The notes below the pieces were generated by a model. It was not told the origin of the DNA and searched no databases. It was given only the letters and a program-made list of their open reading frames with translations. DNA of 64,000 nucleotides from NCBI RefSeq assembly GCF_000744705.1, contig NZ_JQML01000001.1, positions 7,264,017-7,328,016 on the forward strand, read 5' to 3'. Positions 17,801 to 26,819 of this stretch are shown piece by piece. The position numbers were made by a program, and so were the translations under genes. The stretch's first letter is position 1. Every line of letters starts with the position of its first letter. Source of the stretch: Streptacidiphilus albus JL83 (GTDB lineage Bacteria; Actinomycetota; Actinomycetes; Streptomycetales; Streptomycetaceae).

Positions 17801-19266
17801 TACTACAGCCGGTTGTTCACGTGACGTGATGGCGGCTGGCTCGTTACTCCATTCGTGGGAGTGATGCTGCCGCCAGGTGCGGTGCCGACGGGCGAGTTGA
17901 GCGAGGCTGATGTCCGTTCCATGGAGGGTGAGTTGGAGGCGCTGTGTGCCTCGGTGGACGATGTGTTCGCCCGCCCGGCCTCGCGGGAGAACCTGCGGGC
18001 GATGATGCGCGGGCTGCTGGCTGAGGTGCCGCGCAAGAACCTGTGGCAGCTGGCCGAGTTCGCCGGTCACCCCAACCCCGACCGGCTGCAGGGCTTCCTG
18101 GCCAAGGCGGCGTGGGACGCGGACGAACTGCGCGACCGGGTCCGGGACTATGCCGTCGCCGCCCTGACCGCCCCGGATGCGGTACTCATCGCGGACGAGA
18201 CTGGTGACATCAAGAAGGGCACCAAGAGCGCCGGGGTGCAGCGGCAGTACACCGGAACCGCAGGCCGGATCGAGAACGCCCAGGTCAGCGTCCACCTGTC
18301 CTACGGATCCAGCCGGGGTCGGACACTGATCGACCGCGAGCTCTACCTCGGGAGGACATGGGCTGGAACCACCGCCGAACATGAACGGCGCAGTGCCGAG
18401 CAGGGCATCCCGCCCGAGCGCGCCACGCAAGTGGCCACCAAGCCGGAACTGGCCCGGCGGATGGTGGAACGCGCCGTGCGGGCAGGGGTCCCGTTCTCCT
18501 ACTTCCTGGCTGACGAGGTCTACGGCCAGGCCCGCGCCCTGCGTGCCTGGCTGGAGGAACAGCGCATCCGCTACGTGCTGGCCATCCCCAAGGACGAGGC
18601 GCTGCCACTGCCCGACGGGCGCACCCGCCAGGCCCGCGAACTGTACGCGGCCGTGCCCGAGGACGTCTTCGAGCGCCGTTCGTGCGCCGACGGCGCCAAG
18701 GGCCCGCGCGACTACGACTGGGCCATCGTCCAACTCGCCCACACTGATCTGGAGTTGGAGCGCCACCTGTTGATCCGGCGTTCCACCGTTCCGAACAAGG
18801 TGAACAAGAAGACCGGCGAACTGGTCCGCGAGGTCGCCTACTTCCTGTGCCACGCCGACCCCGGCACCACCCTGGCCGCCCTGGTGACCGCCGCCGGGCA
18901 GCGCTGGATGGTCGAGGAGTCCTTCCAGGTGGCCAAGGGCCAGGTCGGACTCGATGAGCACGAGGTACGCAAATGGTGCTCGTGGTACCGGCACACCACC
19001 GTATGCATGCTCGCCATGGCCTTCCTGGCCGACGTCCGGAGCCGGCTAATACCGCACCGTCCACCGACAGTCGACCCCCGACCGTGAACGAGATCCGCCG
19101 CCTGTACGACCGCATCGTCCAGGCACCAGTGCGCACCGCCCGCACCTGGCTGACCATGCACTGGCACCGCTGGCGCACCCGCCACCAAACCCGCGCCCGC
19201 CACAGCCACTACCGCACCCGAACCGCCCGCGCTCACTCACCGTAAAACCACCGGCTGTAGTACTAG
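17797..19266 (+). mobile_element. IS701 family insertion sequence
   Basis: Perfect inverted ends CTAGTACTACAGCCGG (from 17797) and its complement ending at 19266. The outer CTAG is the typical duplicated target of IS701-like elements. The element contains one transposase with a frame-shifted C-terminal tail and sits exactly on the marR stop codon. Confidence 0.85.
17855..19087 (+). CDS. IS701 family transposase (C-terminus frameshifted)
   Basis: 410 residues in the first frame. The DDE core is visible: VLIADETGDIKKG, then FLADEVYGQ, then WMVEESFQVAKGQVGLDEHEVR with Glu, all typical of IS701. After MAFLADVRSRL the expected family tail (TVNEIRRLYDRIV…RHSHYRTR) appears in another frame at about 19081-19245, so a frameshift near 19055 removes it from this ORF. 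Activity is uncertain. Confidence 0.8.
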   Translation: MGVMLPPGAVPTGELSEADVRSMEGELEALCASVDDVFARPASRENLRAMMRGLLAEVPRKNLWQLAEFAGHPNPDRLQGFLAKAAWDADELRDRVRDYAVAALTAPDAVLIADETGDIKKGTKSAGVQRQYTGTAGRIENAQVSVHLSYGSSRGRTLIDRELYLGRTWAGTTAEHERRSAEQGIPPERATQVATKPELARRMVERAVRAGVPFSYFLADEVYGQARALRAWLEEQRIRYVLAIPKDEALPLPDGRTRQARELYAAVPEDVFERRSCADGAKGPRDYDWAIVQLAHTDLELERHLLIRRSTVPNKVNKKTGELVREVAYFLCHADPGTTLAALVTAAGQRWMVEESFQVAKGQVGLDEHEVRKWCSWYRHTTVCMLAMAFLADVRSRLIPHRPPTVDPRP

Positions 19267-19594
19267 CGGTCAGCCGAGGGTCGTGGTCGGCCGGCCGGCG
19301 CCGCTTTCGGGGCCGCGGAGACATCGGCGGGGTCGAGAAATTCGCTTTTGTACAACCGTTTCACGCCACCGGGATGCCGGCCCACCTGCTCAAGCTCGAG
19401 CTGGCCACCCGGACGGACCCGTCGGGGTAGTCGGGATTCCAGCTTGTTTTGGCTCCACGTGGATGGGCTCGTCGTCGTGTGGGTGGGCGTGGTGTCGTCG
19501 TAGGTTTGGAAGCACCGGGCCGGCTGGTACACCCCCCCGACAAGGTTGAATCGACGGCCCGGCCCTTTGTCCGATGCGGGGTGGAGTGAGTTGT
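19267..19594. other. Non-coding stretch
   Basis: No supported gene or repeat. Frames on both strands are open by chance but show no recognisable protein. Base composition is somewhat lower in G+C than in neighbouring genes, and the region probably contains debris of earlier insertions. Confidence 0.4.
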
Positions 19595-20279
19595 ATGGCT
19601 GATCAGCAGCCGCCCTGTGATCGTGATCATGATCTGGCTCTGCTTGCAGCCGGCCAGGAGACCGGTTTCCGGGTCACCGGCTGGTACCCGACCGCAGACG
19701 CCACCGAATCGCCTACCAGCGGCTCCGTGTCACGCCTTCCCGGCGGACTGAGACAGCTCTACCGGCTCGCGAAGGAGCGGCCGGGTGCCCCTTGGAATCC
19801 AGAACAAGATCCTGCCCGAGCCAGACCTGCACATCGACCATCTCGGGGAGAAGCTCGTCTTCGGCGTCGAGAACCAAGAGGCTTCTTCTGGTCAGTCCTG
19901 TGGACGCTTGAGGGACCTGAAGCCGATCCGACTGTCTGGTTCCGTGAATTCGACGAGGAGCCGATCGCCGAACAGGAACCGCTCAGCGGCTTCCTGATCC
20001 AGCTCTCCCCTCGAGGCCTCCATGGGCGCCGACTACCTCCCCCTGCCCCGCAAACTCACTGCACCACAGGTCGAGCAACACACCGAAGCGCTGCACCTTG
20101 TGCCCCTGCGTCCCTTCTGGCCCTGGGCACCCACCCACTTCTACGTGGCCCCTGGCCTCGTCGTGCATGTCAGCAGCGAGGACGGCGAAGCATTCGATGT
20201 CTGGGCTGGCGCCACCCACCGAAGCGCCCTGGCACCGCTGGCCTACCTCCTTATCGACTGGAACCGCTTCGATGGCTGA
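19595..20279 (+). pseudogene. Frameshifted gene, possibly SUKH/SMI1-like
   Basis: Three consecutive frames together give one coherent protein. The first (from ATG 19595) runs to LRQLYRLAKERPG. The second carries PLGIQNKILPEPDLHIDH and FGVENQEA (to about 19880). The first frame then returns with FFWSVLWTLEGPEADPTVWF, and a third (20022-20279) carries LHLVPLRPFWPWAPTHFYV to the end. At least three frameshifts exist, so the gene is dead. The VFGVENQ…W pattern recalls SMI1/KNR4 (SUKH) immunity-like proteins, but that assignment is tentative. Confidence 0.5.
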
Positions 20280-21214
20280 TTGTCCCAAGAGACCAGCTGA
20301 CGGTCCGCCTTGGTGATCACCTCAGTTGCCGGGTGGTCAATGGGTAGTCGGGCCGTCCGCTCCGGGTACGCCGCAGCGACGTAGCGCATGGCGGTCTGAG
20401 CGGTGATCCCGAAGAGCCGCATCAGCTTGAGGGGATCACCGGTGGCAAACGCCTCGTTGAGCATGCGGTCCTGCCGCAGGCCGACGAGCGTGACGTTCTT
20501 GGGAAGGGTCCTGCGAAGCAATGTTCTGCTGACCACCGGTTGATCTGGGTCGAGGGCCGTCTTCTGGCTGACGAGAAGGTAGGGGTTCGTCGATGCTGGC
20601 CAGCGGTGGTGGCGATGGGCGAGCCACTCGCTGGCGAGTCGGTGGGTGAATTCCTCCAGGTAGAGGGTGTGCCGCAGCAAGCCGCGGCGGACTTCGAGAG
20701 TGCCGCGAGCAAGGTTGAGATCGGGGGTCAGAACACGCGGGAGCAGATGCTGCCCACGGTGCGCCAGCCGGTCCGCGAGCTGGACCACGGCGGTCTTCGA
20801 GCAGTGGGTGGCCAGCCAGGCCACGGTGTCGTCGAGGGACAGGGTGGGCCCGGCGCCGTGCAGGGCCCAGGGCACGTGGGCGACGACCACGCCGTGCTCG
20901 GCACACGACACCCGCGGCGCGTCCGCCTCGATGAACGCCCGTACCGCCCCCAGGTCCAGGGCCCGCCAACGACGGCGGCCCTCGCCGCTGTCGTACTTGG
21001 CGCACCGCCGCTCGCAGATCCCGCAGCGTTGCCGCCGCCGCTTCACCGGGCGGGCGCGGGCCACGATCACCACGTCCCCGCCGACGGCTTCCGGACCCTC
21101 ACCTTCCTCGGCCTCGACCGAATCGATCACCGCGTGTTCGACTCCGAGCAGCCGAGTCCATATGCTTGCAGATCGCACGCCGTATCCAGGTTCATCCGTT
21201 TCGTTCCTTCGCAA
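20243..21214 (-). pseudogene. Chimeric ORF: ISL3 transposase N-terminus fused to tyrosine-recombinase-like C-terminus
   Basis: The first about 145 residues match ISL3 transposases: a CGICERRC zinc-binding block, RRRWRALDLG, PWALHGAGPT and THCSKTAVVQL. From about residue 148 the frame switches to a different family (LDL-type LNLARGTLEVRRGLLRH, HRHHRWPASTNPYLLVSQ, GLRQDRMLNEA, LMRLFGITAQTAMRYV). This is the C-terminal region of actinobacterial tyrosine-recombinase-like proteins. Both halves are incomplete. The fusion is in frame but unlikely to be functional. Confidence 0.65.
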
Positions 21215-21260
21215 GTCGAAACGTACCCCGGGTACGGCGTGTTCTGCGTATCAGCCCAGG

Positions 21261-21548
21261 TCAGCGACCCACGGAAGCGACAGGAGAGCCGAAAAAACTG
21301 GCCGCCGCCTTGAGGATGCCGTTGGCCCGCCGTGGCTCGGCGTTCTCCCGCTCGAGCTCGCGGATCCGTCCCGCCTCGCTGCTGGTGGCACCCGGCCGTC
21401 GGCCGGCGTCGACGTCGGCCTTCTTGACCCAGTGCCGCGAGGCTTCGGGATGGATCCCGAGCAGGTCACCGACCTCCCGGATGATCCCCTGGCGGCCCGG
21501 GGTCTCGCACTGCTTGTCGACGACCATCCGCACCGCGCGCTCAATCAA
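21261..21548 (-). pseudogene. IS3 family OrfA fragment
   Basis: About 85 residues (ERAVRMVVDKQ, then GIHPEASRHWVKKADVDAG, then IRELERENAEPRRANGILKAAASFF) are a recognisable IS3 OrfA with HTH and leucine-zipper region. It stops matching right after ASFF, and OrfB is missing. Confidence 0.75.
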
Positions 21549-21612
21549 CTCCGGTGGGTACTTCCTCTAGGCCGCGCCACGGCTATATGTGCGAGCTCTA
21601 CCGGCGGCTACG

Positions 21613-23838
21613 TCATTGCCCCGTTGATCGAGGGACGATCGGCAGTTGGATGAATGAGATGTGATCGGGGCCGGTATGGAGGCGGTTGTTGGCTCGGGTG
21701 TGGGTGTCGGCGTCGTAGGCGTGACGCATCCCGTGCGCGGCGCCGTCAAAGGGTTGAATGTCGACGCGCAGTCGGTGGCCTCGGCGAAGGTAGCCGGTAG
21801 TAGGGATGATCTCGACCTCGACCTGGACGATTTCGTCGGGGGTCAGGGGTGCGTGGTCTGCCTTGCGATGTGTGTGCTTGGGCGCGTAGTTGGTCGATCG
21901 GCCAGGGTCGATCTTGCGGTGCGACACTTTGAGCCATCCCTTGGTAAGCGGTGCGATGCGGTCGGGGTAGTTCATGGTGGTGATGCCGGTGAAGTCGACT
22001 TCGCGATCGTGCTCCTCGATGACGCGGATCGAGATAAACAGGTCCATGTCGAAGCTTGTTGATGACACCCAGAGCTGTGCTTTGCCGTACCCGGCGATGA
22101 CTACGTCTTCGGTCAGGGGGTCGCTGATGAATGTCGCGCCAGTCGTCCGCGGATCGGTCGTCGCGACATCTGCGGAGTATGCGACGACGTCTGCGGCGGT
22201 GGGGTTGGCTGTCGTGAGGCGCCGGATGATTCCGCGCTCGGTGTCGTTCTGCCAGTCCGCGGCGGCCGCGTCGAGGAACCACCTGGTGTACTCGGTGCGG
22301 GCGATCGGCCATTCGTGTTCGTGTTGGATGTAGGAGGCACCGTTGCCCGTGCGGATCTCGAGCCGGACGGGAGGGGTGTCCATGATGCCGTTGTCGATGC
22401 CCTTGAGCCAGTGGTCGAAGAAGGCTTTGTGGCGGGCGACGGTGTCTTGGGCGTAGGACTTTTGGAACCAGTCCTCCCAGAAGTCGAGCTTCTTGTTCGG
22501 GGTGGGCGTGTTCAGGTATGCCTCGCTGCTGCCGAGCTGGTGGAAGTGGGCCGAGTGCGTGGTGGCGGCGACGGACCACAGGGGCACGGTGACCCCGGTC
22601 AGGTCGGGGCTCATGAACGCTTCGGCCCGGGGTCCGAAGATTGCGTCGGGGTCTGAGTCCTTGAAAGGGCTGTCCTTCATGGTGCGGGTGAAGTCGGCGA
22701 TGTCGGGCGCGCCGACGATCGCTGGGACGAATCCGGCCTGCTTCCAGATAGGGAAGAACTGCTCGTTGAGGACCCCGCCGTTGTAGGCGACTTCCTCGTA
22801 GAGGTCCACGTCAGTCCCGATTGCGATCATGGCCTTGAGGTGCTTCGGATGCAGGCTCGCTGCGGCGTGCTGGCCGACGGCGAGGTAGGACATGCCCCAG
22901 AGGCCGACCGAGCCGTTCGACCAGGGCTGCTCGCCGGCCCATTCGATGGCGTCTCGGAAGGCCTCGGCGCCGGCTATCCCCCAGGGGGCGAGTCGGCCAG
23001 GGCTCTTCCCGGCGCCGGGCATGTCGACGCGGACGACGGCGTACCCGTCGGGCACCCAGGCGGTGGTGTTGACCGTTTCGTGATTTTCGAACTGGAGACC
23101 GGCGGGGTTGCCGAAGAAGTAGTCCTCTTCTTCCTGCTCGTGGTGCTCGAGGTCGGCGTCCGTTCCGATGGAGTGGTGGTTGAACGCCTTGCCGTAGGGG
23201 CCGCAGCTGACGATGACCGGGTAGTGGCCGGGCTCGGCAGGGCGGAACACGTCGGCGAACACGTGGGATCCGTTCTGGAGGGGGATGACGACGTCGCGGA
23301 AACGGAGGATGCCCATCGCGTTCCGGCGAAGCTCATTGCGGGCGTTCGCCGGGCTGCAGAGCTCCCGAGGCGTGTCGCCGGCGAAGACGCCGGCGCGGTT
23401 GAGTTCCTCGAAGAGTTCAAGGATGACGGGATCGTCGGTGAAGTCCTGAATCTTGTCGGTCACGTGGGTGCCGGTGTAGTCGGCGTCATGCCGGAAGTCG
23501 ATTCGTCGGTCGCCGATGATGTCGTGGACCTCGGGGGCGATGTCGGCGCCGTTGTCCCGGATCCCGTCGCGGCCGAGGGAGAAGACGAGTCGCGCGATGT
23601 TGGTCAGGCCGGGATCCTTCAGCTTGCCCGGGTCTCCGTCGACGCGGGCGACGATCTGCGCGAGGTGCATCCGCGACTGTGCCGGCGCATGACCGATGGA
23701 CGTGTTTCCGACCAGGAACGCGATGCGCTCGCCGGGTTCGTACTGGAACTGCCCGCGCTCATTCGTCAGGCCATGAACGGTCGGGGTCTCGTACCGCAAG
23801 CCGGCAATCGGACCGGCCAGCACACCAGTGAGCGTCAT
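21613..23838 (-). CDS. CocE/NonD family hydrolase with N-terminal extension
   Basis: 741 residues. The first about 180 form an accessory domain (GLTNERGQFQYEPGERIAFLVG) like those found in exported bacterial proteins, but no signal peptide is visible here. The rest is a CocE/NonD hydrolase: nucleophile Ser in GLWGMSYLAVG (about residue 296), followed by a jelly-roll X-Pro dipeptidyl-peptidase C-terminal domain (YTRWFLD…, GYLRRGHRLRVDI). Such enzymes hydrolyse esters or acyl-peptide bonds. Upstream at 23910-23927 it shares a motif with the TetR gene at 23970-24554, which probably controls it. Confidence 0.8.
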   Translation of the reverse strand: MTLTGVLAGPIAGLRYETPTVHGLTNERGQFQYEPGERIAFLVGNTSIGHAPAQSRMHLAQIVARVDGDPGKLKDPGLTNIARLVFSLGRDGIRDNGADIAPEVHDIIGDRRIDFRHDADYTGTHVTDKIQDFTDDPVILELFEELNRAGVFAGDTPRELCSPANARNELRRNAMGILRFRDVVIPLQNGSHVFADVFRPAEPGHYPVIVSCGPYGKAFNHHSIGTDADLEHHEQEEEDYFFGNPAGLQFENHETVNTTAWVPDGYAVVRVDMPGAGKSPGRLAPWGIAGAEAFRDAIEWAGEQPWSNGSVGLWGMSYLAVGQHAAASLHPKHLKAMIAIGTDVDLYEEVAYNGGVLNEQFFPIWKQAGFVPAIVGAPDIADFTRTMKDSPFKDSDPDAIFGPRAEAFMSPDLTGVTVPLWSVAATTHSAHFHQLGSSEAYLNTPTPNKKLDFWEDWFQKSYAQDTVARHKAFFDHWLKGIDNGIMDTPPVRLEIRTGNGASYIQHEHEWPIARTEYTRWFLDAAAADWQNDTERGIIRRLTTANPTAADVVAYSADVATTDPRTTGATFISDPLTEDVVIAGYGKAQLWVSSTSFDMDLFISIRVIEEHDREVDFTGITTMNYPDRIAPLTKGWLKVSHRKIDPGRSTNYAPKHTHRKADHAPLTPDEIVQVEVEIIPTTGYLRRGHRLRVDIQPFDGAAHGMRHAYDADTHTRANNRLHTGPDHISFIQLPIVPRSTGQ

Positions 23839-23909
23839 CGGGTTTCCTCCCGATCAAGGACCAGTCGTGCGCGGCTCCGCCGCATCCCGTTGCAGCGAGC
23901 ATGACCGGT

Positions 23910-23927
23910 CAAACAGAACAACCATTC
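23910..23927. promoter_or_regulatory. Candidate TetR operator upstream of the CocE gene
   Basis: CAAACAGA-N5-CATTC, 72 bases before the hydrolase start. The same pattern with the same spacing occurs once upstream of the tetR gene (24591-24608). Confidence 0.55.
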
Positions 23928-23969
23928 CCTGAGGGGGGAGGGTACATGCGTCTCGAGGCTTGAGGTGAA

Positions 23970-24554
23970 TCAGAGACGTAGGAACACTGCGGCTGTGCGG
24001 TCGGCGAGGACCTGGGGGTCGGCGTCGCGATCGATCGTCAGCCGCACGAGGAACCCTTGCAGTGCGGTGAGAACCGCATCGGCAAGTGCGTCGGCCTCCC
24101 ACTTCGGTGGAGCCGAAATCGAAGCATGCTCCCGACACCACGGCATGAGCAGGGCCGCTACCAGGGCACGCAACTCGAGCGTGGTCTGCTGTGCCACGTC
24201 CGCGAGCCCCGGGTCCCGCGGGGCCTCGGCCCAGATCTGCAGCAACGTCTGCGCGTGCGTCCGATCGGAGCTCGCTCGCAGAAGGTGCAGGAGCACGCTC
24301 GACGGGGTGCGTTCCAGCGGCAGCTCCGCGGTAACTGCTGCGATGAGGTCCTGGAGCGCGCTGGAGGCCGCGTAGCGGACGAGTTCAGACTTGCTCTCGA
24401 AGTTGGAGTACACGGAACCGGCTGAGGACCCCGCCTCGCGGATGATGTCCGCCATTGAGGTGCCCGAGAACCCATCGCGCGCGAAGCACCGCATCGCGGC
24501 CGCCGCGATGTCAGCGCGTCGTCGCAGGCGCGACGCCTCACTCAGTCGGGGCAT
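23970..24554 (-). CDS. TetR family transcriptional regulator
   Basis: 194 residues. The N-terminal TetR DNA-binding domain (FARDGFSGTSMADIIREAGSSAGSVYSNFESKSEL) is followed by a helical ligand domain. It lies on the same strand and directly upstream of the CocE/NonD gene (131-base gap). An identical motif precedes both genes, so it probably represses itself and the hydrolase. Confidence 0.85.
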   Translation of the reverse strand: MPRLSEASRLRRRADIAAAAMRCFARDGFSGTSMADIIREAGSSAGSVYSNFESKSELVRYAASSALQDLIAAVTAELPLERTPSSVLLHLLRASSDRTHAQTLLQIWAEAPRDPGLADVAQQTTLELRALVAALLMPWCREHASISAPPKWEADALADAVLTALQGFLVRLTIDRDADPQVLADRTAAVFLRL

Positions 24555-24590
24555 GGAAGTAGCCTAACCGCCATCGAAATCTCCTGTAGC

Positions 24591-24608
24591 CAAACAGACT
24601 ATTCATTC
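24591..24608. promoter_or_regulatory. Candidate TetR operator upstream of tetR
   Basis: CAAACAGA-N5-CATTC, 37 bases before the tetR start. See the matching site at 23910-23927. The longer CAGACTATTCATTCTG stretch is itself partly palindromic (CAGA and TCTG). Confidence 0.55.
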
Positions 24609-25087
24609 TGCATGGTGGCACATGCGGTTCGCGGAGGACGACGGCTGACCCTTCGTCGTCAACGATCGCAGCCCCCGAGCCCTCGTGGCGACGTACGCGG
24701 GTTCGTCGAGCCGCAATCCTGGTGCGTCGACCTGGCCAGTGTTCACATCTCAACATCGTGATGGGCGGACCAATGACATTGGGGGGATCCCTGGCGCTCA
24801 CGTCAGCTACGACCTCACACCGGCCGGCGCACCGCCGAATATCGGCACCCCCCGAGCCAGCGTGTGCGCTCTTGGAGGACTTCCCGCCCTCGTCCTGCGC
24901 GGATGTTCACCGTAAGTCGTGGGGTCTGTGTCGGACAGTGCTGTGTCACTGCCAGTGATCGCCCTCTTGGGGACCATTTGGGGACCACACGCTGCGCAGG
25001 GGATGCCTGGAAGGGTCCTGGGTGCGCGTCGTGCACGAGCGCGACGTGCAGTATCGAGCAGGTCATGTGGATATAGGAAAATAGCAC
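24609..25087. other. Non-coding; paired GGGACCA repeats
   Basis: No supported gene. GGGACCA repeats at 24971-24977 and 24982-24988 duplicate the arrangement at 936-953. A 12-base copy of the tRNA-Pro anticodon-loop core (CTGGGGGTCAGG) lies just beyond, at 25092-25103. The region may be one end of a decayed integrative element. Confidence 0.35.
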
Positions 25088-25731
25088 CTAACTGGGGGTC
25101 AGGTGGTGCTCATGGGCGAGCCGCGTCAGCACGCGGATGCGTCCGACGGGGTCCGGGGGCAGGGCGTCTGCCAGGCGCTTCGGGGAGGTCTTGACCTGCT
25201 CTGCCAGTGCGCGGATTCGTGGGCGTGCTGGAGCAGCTTGAGGTCGGTGCCGTGCAGCGTCGTGAGGCGGGGGATGCCGCGATAGGCGCGGGCGGCGGCC
25301 TCCTGGAGGTGGCTGAGGTGATGCAAGTGCAGGACATCCGGGTGGGTGCTGCGGTGGCGGGACAGGTGCGTGTGCCAGGCGTCGACCAGGTGGTGGAAGG
25401 TGGCGGGAGCCACGGCGGTGGCCTGCCGGTCGGGGGCCGTCGGGCCGCGGTCTTCGAAGGAGGGGTGGAACGGGGCCCGTTGCCCGTCCATGGACGGGCG
25501 GCCGTTGCGGTAGGCGTCGGCGGCCGGCGTGTAGTCGAAGGGCGCGATCGGCAGGCCCTGGTAGAAGGTGGCGGCGTGGCTGAACTGCCCGGCGTCGCCG
25601 AGGGATCCGCAGGCGACGACGAGGCGTGCGCCGCGCGCCGCCAGTTCCCGGTTGAGGTACTGGACAACGATGGACGAGCCGCCGCGGGGGAAGAACTGGA
25701 TGGCGGTGTCGACCGTCAGCGGACTTGGCAC
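25088..25731 (-). pseudogene. Truncated family 4-like glycosyltransferase
   Basis: From GTG 25731 (GAGGAG upstream) the frame encodes the N-terminal donor-side domain of a GT-B glycosyltransferase: FFPRGGSSIVVQYLNRELAARGARL, VLHLHHLSHLQEAA, and LTTLHGTDLKLLQHA at about residue 170. It then loses homology and stops at 25126. In another frame a short coherent tail (IRALAEQVKTSPKRLADALP…) runs to TAG at 25088. The nucleotide-sugar domain is deleted. It is the last gene of the operon, 34 bases after the oxidoreductase. Confidence 0.7.
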
Positions 25732-25765
25732 GGGCTGCTCCTCGGCAGGAACGGATGATGGATGG

Positions 25766-26773
25766 TCAGATACGGGCGGGGTGTTGATGGCGGACCGCGA
25801 CGGGGTGGCCCTGGCGGGCGGAGGCGAGCAGCGCCTCGGCGGCGGCCACGGCTGAGGCACCCTCGTCGGGGGTGACCAGGTCGGGGGTGGCCAGGCCGAG
25901 GAGAGCGTCGCGCATGAGTTCGTGCTCCCGGTGGAACGGCGCGGGTCCTGTCGGGACGGGCAGGCGCAGCGGTTCGCCTGCGACGACACCGGTGAAGCCG
26001 CCGCCGACGCTGGGGGCTGCGGTGTTCGGGTGGAGGCTGAGTGCGCCGGTGATGGCGTCGGCGGTCAGGACTCCGGAAGGCGTATGGACCTGCACGGTGC
26101 GGTTCTTGAAGGGGCTGATCCGGTCGATGTGGAGGTGGGCGAGTAGGCCGCCGCGCAGATGGGCGGTGGCGGTGGCGGTGTCTTCATGGCGCCTGGACAG
26201 GCTGGTGGTGGTCGCGGAGACCTGCACGATCGGATGTCCGGTGAGCCAGGCGGCGAGGTCGAGGTCGTGGACGGCGAGGTCGAGCGCGACGCCGACGTCG
26301 GTGATCCGGTCGGGGAAGGGGCCTTGGCGGCGCAGTGCGATCTGCCACACCGGCCCGAAGTCACCTGTGGCGAGGAGGCGGGCCAGCTCGGCGGTGACCG
26401 GGTTGTGCCGTTCGGTGTGGCCGACGGCGGCGGTCAGCTGTCGGTGGCGGAAGGCGTCGGCGATGCGCCAGGCCGCGGCTGCGGTTGGCGCGAGGGGTTT
26501 CTCCACCAGGGCCGGGACGCCGGCCTCTGCGAGCTGCATGGCGATGGGCTCGTGGGTGCTGGTGGGGGTGGCCACCACGCAGTAGTCCACGCCCAGTGCG
26601 AGCACCTCCTCCAAGGTGGTGCGGCTGGGCAGGTGCGGGAACGCGGCGCGGCGCTGAGGGTCGGGGTCGGCGAGCGCGACCAGGTCGATACCCGGCGGCG
26701 ACGCGAGGGTGCGGGCGTGGACCGTGCCGGCCCAGCCCAGGCCGACGACGGCGACACGAATGAGTGGTTGCAC
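25766..26773 (-). CDS. Gfo/Idh/MocA family oxidoreductase
   Basis: 335 residues from GTG 26773 with AAGGAG upstream. The N-terminal Rossmann fold has GLGWAGTVHARTL (residues about 11-23), then ATPTSTHEP and the EKPLA motif whose Lys is typical of the family. DVGVALDLAVHDLDLAAWL supplies the conserved Asp and His of the active site. Such enzymes oxidise or reduce a (nucleotide-)sugar hydroxyl with NAD(P). In this operon it most likely acts on a sugar together with the epimerase just upstream. Confidence 0.85.
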   Translation of the reverse strand: MQPLIRVAVVGLGWAGTVHARTLASPPGIDLVALADPDPQRRAAFPHLPSRTTLEEVLALGVDYCVVATPTSTHEPIAMQLAEAGVPALVEKPLAPTAAAAWRIADAFRHRQLTAAVGHTERHNPVTAELARLLATGDFGPVWQIALRRQGPFPDRITDVGVALDLAVHDLDLAAWLTGHPIVQVSATTTSLSRRHEDTATATAHLRGGLLAHLHIDRISPFKNRTVQVHTPSGVLTADAITGALSLHPNTAAPSVGGGFTGVVAGEPLRLPVPTGPAPFHREHELMRDALLGLATPDLVTPDEGASAVAAAEALLASARQGHPVAVRHQHPARI

Positions 26774-26819
26774 GGTCGTTGCTCCTTGCGCGGAGGGGAG
26801 GCGGATGGCCGGGGCGGGT

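Noticed and set aside
18973..19245. Separate small gene at the end of the IS701-like element
   Set aside because: Its last part matches the usual C-terminus of IS701 transposases in a shifted frame, so it is a frameshifted tail, not a gene.
25092..25103. Confident attR of an integrative element
   Set aside because: Only 12 bases match the tRNA core and no integrase gene is present, so it is listed only as a tentative finding.
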